Origin: an uncultured Lachnospiraceae bacterium
GTDB lineage: Bacteria; Bacillota; Clostridia; Lachnospirales; Lachnospiraceae
Assembly (NCBI GenBank): GCA_902783375.1
Contig: CACZQN010000031.1
Location: 62,001 to 126,000 of the forward strand
DNA: 64,000 bases
Reading direction: 5' to 3'
This document shows positions 9,245 through 18,569 of this stretch, piece by piece (position 1 is the stretch's first letter; every line of letters begins with the position of its first letter). Both the position numbers and the translations under genes were made by a program. The notes under the pieces are model-generated. The model had not been told where the DNA came from. It did no database searches and worked only from the letters and a program-made list of their open reading frames with translations.

Positions 9245-10036
9245 TTACGGCTGGGTATAAGGCGCATTGTATTTCTCAAAGAGGCTCTTTACGGTGCCGT
9301 CCTTGACCAGCGCATCCAGCTGGGTGTTGATCTCTTTGACAAGGTCGTCATTGCCAAGCTTGGTCATGAACGCATATGGCTCAGTGGTCATTGCCTCGGA
9401 GAGGATGACGAGCTTGGTGTCATTTTCTGCATTATAAGCAGCAACCATCTCTGCAGCGGTCAGGTCATCGATGACCCATGCGTCCACCTTGCCGGTGACC
9501 AGTGCGGATTCTGCATCCGAGTTTGCCTGGAAGGAGCTGACGTTGTAACCTTCCGCATTGCAGAAGAGCTCTGCAGTCGTACCGGTCTGAACGGAAACCG
9601 CTTTGCCGGCAAGATCAGCCTTTGCGGCGATCGGGCTGCCTTCGGTAACGACGATGGCCTGTGCTGCGAGGCAGTACGGATCGGTGAAGAGTGCATTCTC
9701 TTTTCTTTCATCCGTAACGGAAATACCGGACATGCCGATATCGTATTTGCCGGCCTCAACACCGTTCAGGACGGAGTCGAAATCGATCTGGACATACTCA
9801 ATGTTCACGTCCATCTTCTCAGCGATCATGTCCATGAGCTCGACCTCGATGCCGATGAGCTTGGTGCCGTCAAGACTTTCGAACGGCGGGAAATCCGGAC
9901 TGGTTGCAACAGAGAGCGTACGCTTCGTCTTGTCTCCGCTGCCTGCATTGCCAGCAGTACCTGCATTGGAACCGCAGCCGGCCAGTGCTGATACAGCAAG
10001 AACGGCGGTCAGCAGAAGAGTAATAACCTTTTTCAT
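9245..10036 (-). CDS. Polar amino-acid ABC transporter substrate-binding lipoprotein
   Basis: 263 residues. The N-terminus is a lipoprotein signal (MKKVITLLL... with lipobox LAGC at about 17-20), so the mature protein is anchored by a lipidated Cys. The rest is a bilobed SBP family 3 domain: TSPDFPPFESLDG (about 43-55), YDIGMSGISVTDERK (near 100) and the closing DDLTAAEMV region. The start at 10036 is chosen because AAAGAGGTG precedes it and the signal peptide then begins with MKK; an upstream ATG at 10096 would add 20 unsuitable residues. First gene of the three-gene importer operon. Ligand not determinable; argG lies immediately upstream on the same strand, which makes arginine an attractive but untested guess. 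Confidence 0.92.
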   Translation of the reverse strand: MKKVITLLLTAVLAVSALAGCGSNAGTAGNAGSGDKTKRTLSVATSPDFPPFESLDGTKLIGIEVELMDMIAEKMDVNIEYVQIDFDSVLNGVEAGKYDIGMSGISVTDERKENALFTDPYCLAAQAIVVTEGSPIAAKADLAGKAVSVQTGTTAELFCNAEGYNVSSFQANSDAESALVTGKVDAWVIDDLTAAEMVAAYNAENDTKLVILSEAMTTEPYAFMTKLGNDDLVKEINTQLDALVKDGTVKSLFEKYNAPYTQP

Positions 10037-10114
10037 GGGAAACACCTCTTTCTTATGATAATGTATGGAACAGGGAGACAGAAGCGAAGTCTGCATTCCT
10101 GCTTAGTTGTTGAC

Positions 10115-10142
10115 AGGACCGCGGAGTGAAATCCACGGTCCT
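10115..10142. terminator. Hairpin between argG and the ABC operon
   Basis: AGGACCG and CGGTCCT arms, extended inside by GGA/TCC across one mismatch. It lies downstream of argG and upstream of the binding-protein gene. There is no clear T-run, so it may be a weak terminator or an mRNA-stabilising/leader hairpin. Confidence 0.4.
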
Positions 10143-10176
10143 GAGATGAGCTTTTTATGCTTGTCGATCCGAACAA

Positions 10177-11400
<1,224 letters not shown>

Positions 11401-11414
11401 GATATGCACTCCCT

Positions 11415-11430
11415 TATGAATTATTATGCA
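11415..11430. promoter_or_regulatory. Putative ARG box (ArgR operator) proximal to argG
   Basis: TGAATTATTATGCA (11417-11430) matches 12 of 14 positions of the palindromic ARG box core TGAATAATTATTCA. It lies 15 bases before the argG start, downstream of the predicted transcription start, where a bound ArgR-type hexamer could block elongation. Confidence 0.5.
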
Positions 11431-11473
11431 TGACTCTATACAGAAATCATGTATGGTTTGCAAAGATGAATTC

Positions 11474-11501
11474 ATTATATACATGATTTTGCAATTGTCA
11501 A
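11474..11501 (-). promoter_or_regulatory. argG promoter
   Basis: On the minus strand TTGACA (11496-11501), 16-base spacer and TATAAT (11474-11479): both hexamers are perfect consensus. Gives a leader of roughly 65 bases before argG. Confidence 0.8.
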
Positions 11502-11509
11502 CAAGAAAA

Positions 11510-11534
11510 TGCATAAATATTGAGTAAGTATTCA
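11510..11534. promoter_or_regulatory. Overlapping pair of putative ARG boxes upstream of the argG promoter
   Basis: TGAGTAAGTATTCA (11521-11534) matches 12 of 14 and TGCATAAATATTGA (11510-11523) 11 of 14 positions of the ARG box core. Together with the proximal box they flank the argG promoter on both sides, the usual layout for arginine-dependent repression. Which regulator binds is inferred. Confidence 0.5.
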
Positions 11535-11619
11535 CAAATGAACACGGGAGAGAAGATGACGGAATCATCCTTATCTGAATAGATGGCCGAATGTTTAGCG
11601 AAAAAAACCTGATTCAACC

Positions 11620-11649
11620 TTTACAAGCAGGGGAAAAAGGGGATATAAT
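11620..11649 (+). promoter_or_regulatory. nifJ promoter
   Basis: TTTACA (11620-11625), 18-base spacer, perfect TATAAT (11644-11649), about 50 bases before the nifJ start. AAGGAGG (11684-11690) is the ribosome-binding site 7 bases before the ATG. Confidence 0.75.
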
Positions 11650-11697
11650 AGACCCGTATGTACAAGTATATCTAGATATGCTTAAGGAGGCAAGTTT

Positions 11698-14600
11698 ATG
11701 GCAAGACAAATGAAGACCATGGATGGTAACACTGCCGCCGCTCACGTATCCTATGCGTTTACGGATGTTGCAGCGATCTTCCCGATCACACCGTCCTCGC
11801 CGATGGCTGACTACACAGACCAGTGGGCGACCCAGGGAAGAAAGAACATCTTTGGCCACGAAGTTGTACTCTCCGAGATGCAGTCCGAAGGTGGCGCTGC
11901 CGGTGCAGTACACGGCTCTCTGCAGGCAGGTGCTCTGACAACGACTTATACCGCTTCTCAGGGTCTGCTGCTCATGATTCCGAACATGTACAAGATTGCC
12001 GGCGAGCTTCTGCCGGGCGTGTTCCATGTATCCGCCCGTGCACTTGCAAGCCACGCACTGTCCATCTTCGGTGATCATTCCGACGTTCTGGCATGCCGCC
12101 AGACCGGTTTCGCTATGCTGTGCTCGAACAGCGTACAGGAGGTCATGGACCTTGGTGCTGTCGCACATCTGACCGCTATTGACGGTCGCGTACCGTTCCT
12201 TCATTTCTTTGATGGTTTCCGTACCTCCCACGAGATCCAGAAGATCGAGATCTGGGACTATGATGACCTCAAGGATATGGTCAACATGGATGCTGTTGAA
12301 GCATTCCGTAAGAGAGCTCTGAATCCGGAACATCCGGTCCAGAGAGGTACCGCACAGAACCCGGATGTATTCTTCCAGGCAAGAGAAGCTTCGAACCAGT
12401 ACTATGATGCAATCCCGGATCTGACTGCTGAGTACATGGAGAAGGTGAACGCAAAGATCGGTACCGATTACAAGCCGTTCAACTATCATGGTGCTCCGGA
12501 TGCTGAGCACATCATCATCGCGATGGGTTCCGTTTGTGAGACCATCGATGAGACCATTGATTACCTTGTCGCCAGAGGCGAGAAGGTCGGTGTTGTCAAG
12601 GTTCATCTGTATCGTCCGTTCTCCCAGAAGTACCTGCTTTCCGCTATTCCTGAGACTGTTAAGAAGATCACTGTTCTTGACAGAACCAAGGAGCCGGGTG
12701 CTTATGGCGAGCCGCTTTACCTTGATGTTGTTGCAGCACTGAAGGATACCAAGTTCGGCAACCTTCCGATCTTCACCGGCCGTTATGGTCTTGGTTCCAA
12801 GGACACCACACCGGCTCAGATCATTGCTGTATATCACAATGATGAGAAGCAGAAGTTCACCATCGGTATCGTAGATGACGTGACCAATCTTTCCCTTGAG
12901 ATCAAGGAGAACCCGGTCACTGCTCCGGAAGGAACAACTGCTTGTAAGTTCTGGGGTCTTGGTGCTGACGGTACTGTCGGTGCAAACAAGAACTCCATCA
13001 AGATCATCGGTGACCATACCGATAAGTATGCACAGGCATATTTCGATTATGACTCCAAGAAGTCCGGTGGTGTTACCATTTCCCACCTGCGCTTCGGTGA
13101 TGTCAAGATCCAGTCTACTTATCTGATCAACAAGGCTGATTTCGTGGCTTGCCACAATCCGTCCTATGTCAGAAAGTACAACATGGTTCAGGATATCAAG
13201 GACGGCGGTACCTTCCTCCTGAACTGCGGATGGGATGTCGAGGAACTCGGCAGACAGCTTCCGGGCCAGGCGAAGAAGTACATCGCTGAGCACGGCATCA
13301 AGCTGTTCACCATCGACGGTATCAAGATCGGCCGTGAGATCGGTCTTGGCGGAAGAATCAATACCGTTCTGCAGGCTGCATTCTTCAAACTGGCGAACAT
13401 CATCCCGATCGAGGATGCTGTCGGCTACATGAAGGCAGCTGCAAAGGCTTCCTATGGCAAGAAGGGTGATGATGTCGTACAGATGAACTACGACGCAATC
13501 GACGCCGGCGTACAGCAGGTTGTTGAGATTCAGGTACCGGAATCCTGGAAGGATGCTGAGTACGAGGATATCACCGAGAAGGCTACAGAGGGAAGACCGG
13601 AAGTTATCCACTATGTCAACACCATCCAGGGCGCGATCAACGCTCAGGACGGCAACAGCCTGCCTGTATCTGCATTCGTTGAGTATGCAGACGGCACAAC
13701 ACCGGCTGGTTCCGCTGCTTATGAGAAGCGCGGCATCGCTGTTGATGTACCGACCTGGAATGCTGAGTCCTGCCTGCAGTGTAACCTCTGCTCTTATGTC
13801 TGCCCGCACGCTTGTATCCGTCCGGTTGTTATGACTGAGGAAGAAGCTGCGAATGCTCCTGAGGGCATGAAGATGGTTGACCTGAGAGGCGTACCGGGCA
13901 AGAAGTTTGCAGTGACCGTTTCCGTACTTGACTGTACCGGTTGTGGTTCCTGTCAGAATGTATGTCCGGAAGTCAAGGGCAACAAGGCACTTTCCATGCA
14001 GAACCTCGACAGCCAGAGAGGCGAGCAGCAGTACTTTGATTACGGCGTACAGAAAGAGACACCGGCTGATGTTCTTGATAAGTTTGCTATGGCAACACCG
14101 AAGGGCAGCCAGTTCAGAAAGCCGTATCTTGAGTTCTCCGGCGCTTGCGCAGGCTGCGGTGAGACACCGTATGCGAAGCTGATCACCCAGCTGTTTGGTG
14201 ACAGAATGTATGTTGCGAACGCAACAGGCTGTTCCTCCATCTGGGGCGGTTCTTCGCCGTCCAACCCATACACCGTTGATGCAGCAGGAAGAGGTCCGGC
14301 ATGGGCGAACTCCCTGTTCGAAGACAACGCTGAGTATGGTTATGGTATGGAACTTGGCTGGTCCACCATGCGTGCCCGCGTAGCTGAGGCTGCAAAGGCT
14401 ATGCTTGAGAAGACCAGTGATGAGGCTGCTAAGGCAGCAATCCAGGAATATCTGGATACCTTCAAGTCCTCTACCAAGAATGCTCCGGCTGCAAGAAAGA
14501 TGATCGAAGTTCTCGAAGCATCTGACTGTGGCTGTGAAGAGAGAAAGTTCATCCTTGTCAATAAGGATTTCGCTGCGAAGAAGAGCCAGTGGATCTTCGG

Positions 14601-15234
14601 TGGTGACGGCTGGGCATACGATATCGGTTACGGCGGTCTGGATCATGTCCTTGCTGCAAACCGTGACGTCAACGTCTTCGTCTTCGATACCGAAGTTTAC
14701 TCCAATACTGGTGGACAGGCTTCCAAGTCCACACCGACCGGTGCTATCGCACAGTTCGCTGCAGGTGGTAAGGAAGTACGTAAGAAGAACCTCGCTGAGA
14801 TCGCTATGGGCTATGGCTACATCTATGTCGCATGCATCGCTATGGGCGCTGACTACAACCAGTGCGTCAAGGCAATTGCTGAGGCAGAAGCTTATCCAGG
14901 CCCGTCGCTCATCATCGGCTATGCTCCATGTATCAACCACGGTATCAAGGGTGGCATGAGAAATGCTATGCTTGAGGAGAAGGCTGCTGTAGCAGCTGGC
15001 TACTGGCATCTGTTCCGTTACAACCCGGCACTGATTGCAGAAGGCAAGAATCCGCTTACTCTGGATTCCAAGGCTCCGACCGCTGATTACAAGGAGTTCA
15101 TCCAGACAGAGGTTCGTTACAACAGACTGATGAGACAGAATCCGGAGAGAGCTGCTGAGCTGTTCGAGCGTTCTCAGAAGGAAGCTGAACTGAGATATCA
15201 GAACCTGGTCAGAAGACAGGATCTTCCGTTCTGA
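11698..15234 (+). CDS. nifJ: Pyruvate:ferredoxin (flavodoxin) oxidoreductase
   Basis: 1178 residues, the full length of single-chain PFOR. Converts pyruvate and CoA to acetyl-CoA and CO2 while reducing ferredoxin; the core of fermentative energy metabolism. Domain order: N-terminal pyruvate/CoA domains starting KTMDGNTAAAHVSYAFTDVA, a gamma domain (about 420-600), two 4Fe-4S clusters in CLQCNLCSYVCPHAC and CTGCGSCQNVCP (about 690-760), and the TPP domain beginning CAGCGETPYAKL (about 820), with GGDGWAYDIGYGG (near 965). Strong promoter, perfect ribosome-binding site and a strong terminator mark a single-gene, highly expressed unit. Oxygen-sensitive, consistent with an anaerobe. Confidence 0.97.
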   Translation: MARQMKTMDGNTAAAHVSYAFTDVAAIFPITPSSPMADYTDQWATQGRKNIFGHEVVLSEMQSEGGAAGAVHGSLQAGALTTTYTASQGLLLMIPNMYKIAGELLPGVFHVSARALASHALSIFGDHSDVLACRQTGFAMLCSNSVQEVMDLGAVAHLTAIDGRVPFLHFFDGFRTSHEIQKIEIWDYDDLKDMVNMDAVEAFRKRALNPEHPVQRGTAQNPDVFFQAREASNQYYDAIPDLTAEYMEKVNAKIGTDYKPFNYHGAPDAEHIIIAMGSVCETIDETIDYLVARGEKVGVVKVHLYRPFSQKYLLSAIPETVKKITVLDRTKEPGAYGEPLYLDVVAALKDTKFGNLPIFTGRYGLGSKDTTPAQIIAVYHNDEKQKFTIGIVDDVTNLSLEIKENPVTAPEGTTACKFWGLGADGTVGANKNSIKIIGDHTDKYAQAYFDYDSKKSGGVTISHLRFGDVKIQSTYLINKADFVACHNPSYVRKYNMVQDIKDGGTFLLNCGWDVEELGRQLPGQAKKYIAEHGIKLFTIDGIKIGREIGLGGRINTVLQAAFFKLANIIPIEDAVGYMKAAAKASYGKKGDDVVQMNYDAIDAGVQQVVEIQVPESWKDAEYEDITEKATEGRPEVIHYVNTIQGAINAQDGNSLPVSAFVEYADGTTPAGSAAYEKRGIAVDVPTWNAESCLQCNLCSYVCPHACIRPVVMTEEEAANAPEGMKMVDLRGVPGKKFAVTVSVLDCTGCGSCQNVCPEVKGNKALSMQNLDSQRGEQQYFDYGVQKETPADVLDKFAMATPKGSQFRKPYLEFSGACAGCGETPYAKLITQLFGDRMYVANATGCSSIWGGSSPSNPYTVDAAGRGPAWANSLFEDNAEYGYGMELGWSTMRARVAEAAKAMLEKTSDEAAKAAIQEYLDTFKSSTKNAPAARKMIEVLEASDCGCEERKFILVNKDFAAKKSQWIFGGDGWAYDIGYGGLDHVLAANRDVNVFVFDTEVYSNTGGQASKSTPTGAIAQFAAGGKEVRKKNLAEIAMGYGYIYVACIAMGADYNQCVKAIAEAEAYPGPSLIIGYAPCINHGIKGGMRNAMLEEKAAVAAGYWHLFRYNPALIAEGKNPLTLDSKAPTADYKEFIQTEVRYNRLMRQNPERAAELFERSQKEAELRYQNLVRRQDLPF

Positions 15235-15267
15235 TTGGTGTGAATTGATATTCATGTGATCATCTGG

Positions 15268-15301
15268 GTCCCCCCAGGCGTGGCCTGGGGGGACCTTTTT
15301 T
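15268..15301 (+). terminator. Rho-independent terminator of nifJ
   Basis: GC-rich 12-bp stem GTCCCCCCAGGC/GCCTGGGGGGAC with a 3-base loop, followed directly by C and a run of seven T. Confidence 0.92.
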
Positions 15302-15306
15302 AGGAG

Positions 15307-16083
15307 ATGGCAGGTAAGAAGATGACCGGTTATATTCTGAAAATCATTGCCAGTATTGCGATGTTCATCGACCATGCAGGCGTGGCATTCCGACCGCTGA
15401 TGAGCTACAACATGTATCGCATCATGCGGCACATCGGACGTATGGCATTTCCCCTCTATGCCTTTCTGATCGTGGAGGGCTTCCATCATACGAAGAATAA
15501 GAAAAAGTATCTGGCCGGCATGGTGATCTTTGCCGCGATCTCGGAATTCCCCTTTGATATCCTGTTCAATACCGGGGATTTTTCCTGGGGGGCAGGGCAG
15601 AATGTGTACTTTACGCTGTCACTCGGCCTGATGACGGTCTGGGTCTGTGATATCCTCTACAAAAAGGTGAAGGAAACGCAGAACTACTGGATCAATGCGC
15701 TGATCGCGCTGGTTTATCTGGCGGGCATGGGACTGGGAGATCTGTGCGTAGCGGATTATGCTTCGTTCGGCGTCATGCTGATCGAACTCTATGATGTCTT
15801 TTACCGGATCGGGATGTCGGACAGCTTCATGGGAAGACGGTTCGAGGATGTGCGGCCGGAGAAGCGGAAGATGGAGTTTGCGGCGCTGGCCCTGCTGATC
15901 TGGTTTGCGATCTATGACCTGAGCCAGGGACACCTGATCGAATTCTACGGAATTCCGGCGGTCTTCTTGCTGATGGCCTACAATGGAAAGCGCGGGCGCG
16001 TCCCATTTTCCAAATGGGCCTTCTACCTCTATTACCCGGTCCATATTCTGCTGCTGTACTGGCTGCGGACGATCCTCGTCTGA
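15307..16083 (+). CDS. TraX family membrane protein
   Basis: 258 residues, very hydrophobic, with about eight membrane segments. The N-terminus KKMTGYILKIIASIAMFIDHAG and the following RMAFPLYAFLIVEGFHHT are the hallmark of the TraX family, named after the F-plasmid pilin N-acetylase but common on Firmicutes chromosomes with no conjugation genes nearby. TraX is related to integral-membrane acyltransferases, so a surface-acetylation role is possible but unproven. AGGAG touches the ATG at 15307; the ATG at 15322 is an alternative start. It follows the nifJ terminator. Confidence 0.82.
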   Translation: MAGKKMTGYILKIIASIAMFIDHAGVAFRPLMSYNMYRIMRHIGRMAFPLYAFLIVEGFHHTKNKKKYLAGMVIFAAISEFPFDILFNTGDFSWGAGQNVYFTLSLGLMTVWVCDILYKKVKETQNYWINALIALVYLAGMGLGDLCVADYASFGVMLIELYDVFYRIGMSDSFMGRRFEDVRPEKRKMEFAALALLIWFAIYDLSQGHLIEFYGIPAVFLLMAYNGKRGRVPFSKWAFYLYYPVHILLLYWLRTILV

Positions 16084-16134
16084 GCCGGGTGCTGCATGGA
16101 CTGACCACACCCACGACAGACAGGAGTGTTCTTT

Positions 16135-16863
16135 ATGAATGAGAAGAAATTCGAAGCGGTGATCTTTGATATGGACGGGGTCCTGATTGACAGTGAACCG
16201 GTGCACGATGAGGCGATCCGGATGGTCCTGCATCTGCATGCGGATGAGATTCCGGATGGCCACACGGTTGCGGACGCGCCGATGCCGTTTGACGGATTCG
16301 GGACGACTGTCATGGATGATTTCCGGAAATACTGCGCCCTGTATCCGTACAAGGTGCAGCCGGAGGAGATGCTGCAGGACTACATCCGGATGATTCACCG
16401 CATCCTGGAGCGGGACGGTGGCTATCCGGCGATGCCGTATGTAAAGGCCTATGTCCGGAACCTCCATGCTGCAGGCCTCAAGCTCGCGGTTGCGTCGTCC
16501 TCGACCATGCAGGAGATCCTTGAAAATATGGAAGCCATCGATCTGGCGGACTGCTTTGACAGACTGGCTTCGGGGGCGGATCTCCCGAAGGGAAAGCCGG
16601 ATCCGGCTGTCTTTCTGCATGCGGCGAAATTGCTTGGTGTAGAGCCGGAGAACTGCGTGGTGGTGGAGGATACCGATGTTGGTCTCACGGCAGCTAAAGC
16701 AGCCGGCATGGCGGCGATCGGTTTTGTAAGCCCGCATACCTACAACCAGACCCTCGCCCTTGCAGATCTCGTCGTCGAGGGATTTGAAGAGATGGATGCC
16801 GAAGCGACGGAAGAGGTGTGGACGAGAGTGCATGCCGGGAGGTGTCCCTCGCCGGATTGCTGA
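16135..16863 (+). CDS. HAD-IA hydrolase (beta-phosphoglucomutase-like)
   Basis: 242 residues with all HAD motifs: I VIFDMDGVLID (nucleophile and general acid Asp), cap domain (about 20-90), motif II AVASSST (near 120), motif III Lys in PKGKPDPAVF (near 155) and motif IV VVEDTDVGL. The cap and VLIDSE resemble beta-phosphoglucomutase and small sugar-phosphate phosphatases; exact substrate unknown. ATG at 16135 chosen because CAGGAG lies 8 bases before it; a GTG at 16126 overlaps that site. Its 3' end overlaps the next gene by 32 bases. Confidence 0.88.
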   Translation: MNEKKFEAVIFDMDGVLIDSEPVHDEAIRMVLHLHADEIPDGHTVADAPMPFDGFGTTVMDDFRKYCALYPYKVQPEEMLQDYIRMIHRILERDGGYPAMPYVKAYVRNLHAAGLKLAVASSSTMQEILENMEAIDLADCFDRLASGADLPKGKPDPAVFLHAAKLLGVEPENCVVVEDTDVGLTAAKAAGMAAIGFVSPHTYNQTLALADLVVEGFEEMDAEATEEVWTRVHAGRCPSPDC

Positions 16864-17407
16864 GGGTGAACGGATCTATCTCCAGGAACTGAGCCTTCCG
16901 GATGCGGCATATCTGGCGGCTGCCTTTCAGGCGGAAGCGGAGGGAGATGGCCTCCGGCTGCACGATGTGGACCTGCGCCATCTCGAAGCGTATGTGGAGC
17001 AGGCCTATGCGTATTACGGATACGGACTCTGGGGTGTCTATCTGAGAGGAGATGACCAGGAAGCGCATCCGATCGGAATCTGCGGCGTGGATCTGGTTCA
17101 TCTGCCGGAGATCGGAACCTGCCATGAGCTTGGCTATGCGCTGCTGCCACAGTTTCGCGGTCACGGCTATATGGCAGAGGCCCTGCGGCTCGTCATCGCG
17201 GAGGCGTTCCGGCGTGACGGGGACGTCGGCGCGGAGAAGATTATCGCAAGAATTGCCCCGGATAATCATCGGTCGATCCGGACGGCGATTCGCGCGGGAC
17301 TGGTGCAGTGCGGGACAACTTCACGGAAAAGTCACAAAAACGGTCTTGTAAATGAGGAAATGTATGCTATTATAAATGGTAATGAAAACCACATGCATGA
17401 TTCATGA
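16832..17407 (+). CDS. GNAT family N-acetyltransferase
   Basis: 191 residues with a GNAT fold: beta strands around GIWGVYLRGDD-like segment, CHELGYALLPQFRGHGYMAEAL (the acetyl-CoA pyrophosphate loop region QFRGHGY, about 105-115) and ARIAPDNHRSIRTAIRAGL near 150. This is typical of RimJ/RimL-like acetyltransferases; the acceptor is unknown. The chosen ATG (16832) lies inside the end of the HAD gene, implying translational coupling; starts further upstream would read through the HAD gene in another frame. Confidence 0.78.
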   Translation: MPGGVPRRIAEGERIYLQELSLPDAAYLAAAFQAEAEGDGLRLHDVDLRHLEAYVEQAYAYYGYGLWGVYLRGDDQEAHPIGICGVDLVHLPEIGTCHELGYALLPQFRGHGYMAEALRLVIAEAFRRDGDVGAEKIIARIAPDNHRSIRTAIRAGLVQCGTTSRKSHKNGLVNEEMYAIINGNENHMHDS

Positions 17408-17447
17408 ACAAAACGAATCTGACGTTGTATAGAAGAGGCAGGTGTCT

Positions 17448-18284
17448 ATGTCATTTGTGATTCTGTGTGATAGCTGTACGGATTTTACCGAAGAACTGCG
17501 GGAGCGGCCGGAGATCCGGAGAATTCCGTTGACGATCATGGTGGATGATTACATCATCATCGATGATGATACCTATGACCAGGCGGATTTCTTAAGAAGA
17601 TCCAAAGCCAGCCCGAACTGTCCGCGGTCTGCCTGTCCGTCGCCGGAGGCCTACATGCGGTATTTCGAAGATGCAGATGAAGTCTACATGATCACGCTTT
17701 CCGGGAATCTGTCCGGTTCCTATGGCAGTGCAAAGGTTGCGACCGATATCTACCTGGAGGATCATCCGGAGAAGAAGATCCATGTCTTTGATTCCTGCTC
17801 GGCATCGGTCGGCCAGACACTGACCGCTATGAAGATCATCGAGATGAAAGATGCCGGAGCGTCGTTTGAAGACGTGGTAGAGAATGTGACGGCCTTCGTG
17901 AAGATGAAGAAGACGAAGTTTGTCCTCGAAACTCTGGATTCTCTCAGAAAGAACGGGAGACTGACGGGCCTAGAGGCCGTCATTGCGAATGTCCTGAACA
18001 TCAAGCCGATCATGGCCGGAACCGAGGATGGGCATATCGTAAAACTCGACCAGGCCCGCGGCATGAACAAGGCACTGAACGTGATGGCAAAGTATATTGC
18101 GGCGGATGTGACGAATCCTGCAGAGCGAATTCTCGGGATCGCCCACTGCAACAACTATGACAGGGCGCTGCAGACGCAGGCTGCGATCGAGAAACTGGTC
18201 CAGTTCAAGAGTTCGTTTATCGTGGATACGGCGGGCGTCAGTTCTCTGTATGCAAGCGATGGCGGTATCATTGTGGCGTATTGA
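17448..18284 (+). CDS. DegV family fatty-acid-binding protein
   Basis: 278 residues matching DegV: N-terminal FVILCDSCTDFTEEL, then PITIMVDD-like strand (RIPLTIMVDDYI), FEDADEVYMITLSGNLSGSYGSA (binding-site Ser/Thr near 85-95), VFDSCSASVGQ and LDSLRKNGRLTGLEAV. DegV/FakB proteins bind a fatty acid and present it to a FakA kinase for phosphorylation and incorporation into phospholipid. No fakA is present in the window. ATG at 17448 preferred over GTG at 17442. Confidence 0.93.
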   Translation: MSFVILCDSCTDFTEELRERPEIRRIPLTIMVDDYIIIDDDTYDQADFLRRSKASPNCPRSACPSPEAYMRYFEDADEVYMITLSGNLSGSYGSAKVATDIYLEDHPEKKIHVFDSCSASVGQTLTAMKIIEMKDAGASFEDVVENVTAFVKMKKTKFVLETLDSLRKNGRLTGLEAVIANVLNIKPIMAGTEDGHIVKLDQARGMNKALNVMAKYIAADVTNPAERILGIAHCNNYDRALQTQAAIEKLVQFKSSFIVDTAGVSSLYASDGGIIVAY

Positions 18285-18289
18285 AGATC

Positions 18290-18316
18290 GGGAAACGAAA
18301 AATTTCGCTTTCCCCC
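18290..18316 (+). terminator. Possible weak terminator after degV
   Basis: GGGAAACGAAA and TTTCGCTTTCCC can pair as an 11-bp stem with one bulged C (18290-18300/18303-18314). It is followed only by CCTTTAC, so termination would be weak. It directly precedes the tRNA-Thr promoter. Confidence 0.35.
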
Positions 18317-18345
18317 TTTACAAATCGGGAAGGATTCTGTATACT
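18317..18345 (+). promoter_or_regulatory. tRNA-Thr promoter
   Basis: TTTACA (18317-18322), 17-base spacer, TATACT (18340-18345), 15 bases before the tRNA. Confidence 0.8.
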
Positions 18346-18360
18346 ACCATTTGTTGGTTT

Positions 18361-18433
18361 GCTACTGTGGCTCAGTCGGTAGAGCAGCTGATTCGTAATC
18401 AGCAGGTCGCCGGTTCAAGTCCGGCCAGTAGCT
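18361..18433 (+). tRNA. tRNA-Thr (anticodon CGT)
   Basis: Cloverleaf with acceptor GCTACTG/CAGTAGC, D arm GCTC/GAGC, anticodon stem GCTGA/TCAGC with loop TTCGTAA (anticodon CGT, reads ACG), variable AGGTC, T arm GCCGG-TTCAAGT-CCGGC and discriminator T. CCA not encoded. Confidence 0.95.
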
Positions 18434-18435
18434 GG

Positions 18436-18471
18436 TCCCCTCAGGCGAGAATGCCTGCAGGGGATTTTTTT
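18436..18471 (+). terminator. Terminator after tRNA-Thr
   Basis: Stem TCCCCT..AGGC/GCCT..AGGGGA with a small internal bulge and 6-base loop, followed by seven T. The -35 box of the purL promoter starts immediately after. Confidence 0.85.
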
Positions 18472-18472
18472 A

Positions 18473-18501
18473 TTGACAGAGGGTAAGGAATCACGTAAAA
18501 T
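18473..18501 (+). promoter_or_regulatory. purL promoter
   Basis: TTGACA (18473-18478), 17-base spacer, TAAAAT (18496-18501). About 60 bases of leader follow, with a short TGGGATCGCACCCA hairpin; it does not show the conserved core of the purine, ZTP or PRPP riboswitches that I could recognise. Confidence 0.75.
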
Positions 18502-18569
18502 GACCATAACTATGGGATCGCACCCAATCCGGGTATAAAAGCAGTGAAACTGTAAAAGAAAGGAAATTC

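Noticed and set aside
11614..15489. Very long minus-strand open frame (about 1290 codons) opposite nifJ
   Set aside because: It is the antisense shadow of PFOR, whose frame carries complete Fe-S and TPP motifs. The antisense translation is rich in Leu/Ser/Cys/His with no recognisable domain.
15307..16083. TraX as evidence for a conjugative element
   Set aside because: TraX-family genes are common stand-alone chromosomal genes in Firmicutes, and no relaxase, coupling protein or secretion ATPase is nearby.
18502..18569. Possible purine-related riboswitch before purL
   Set aside because: The leader is only about 60 bases and lacks the conserved junctions of purine, ZTP or PRPP riboswitch classes. 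Only a small GGG/CCC hairpin is visible.
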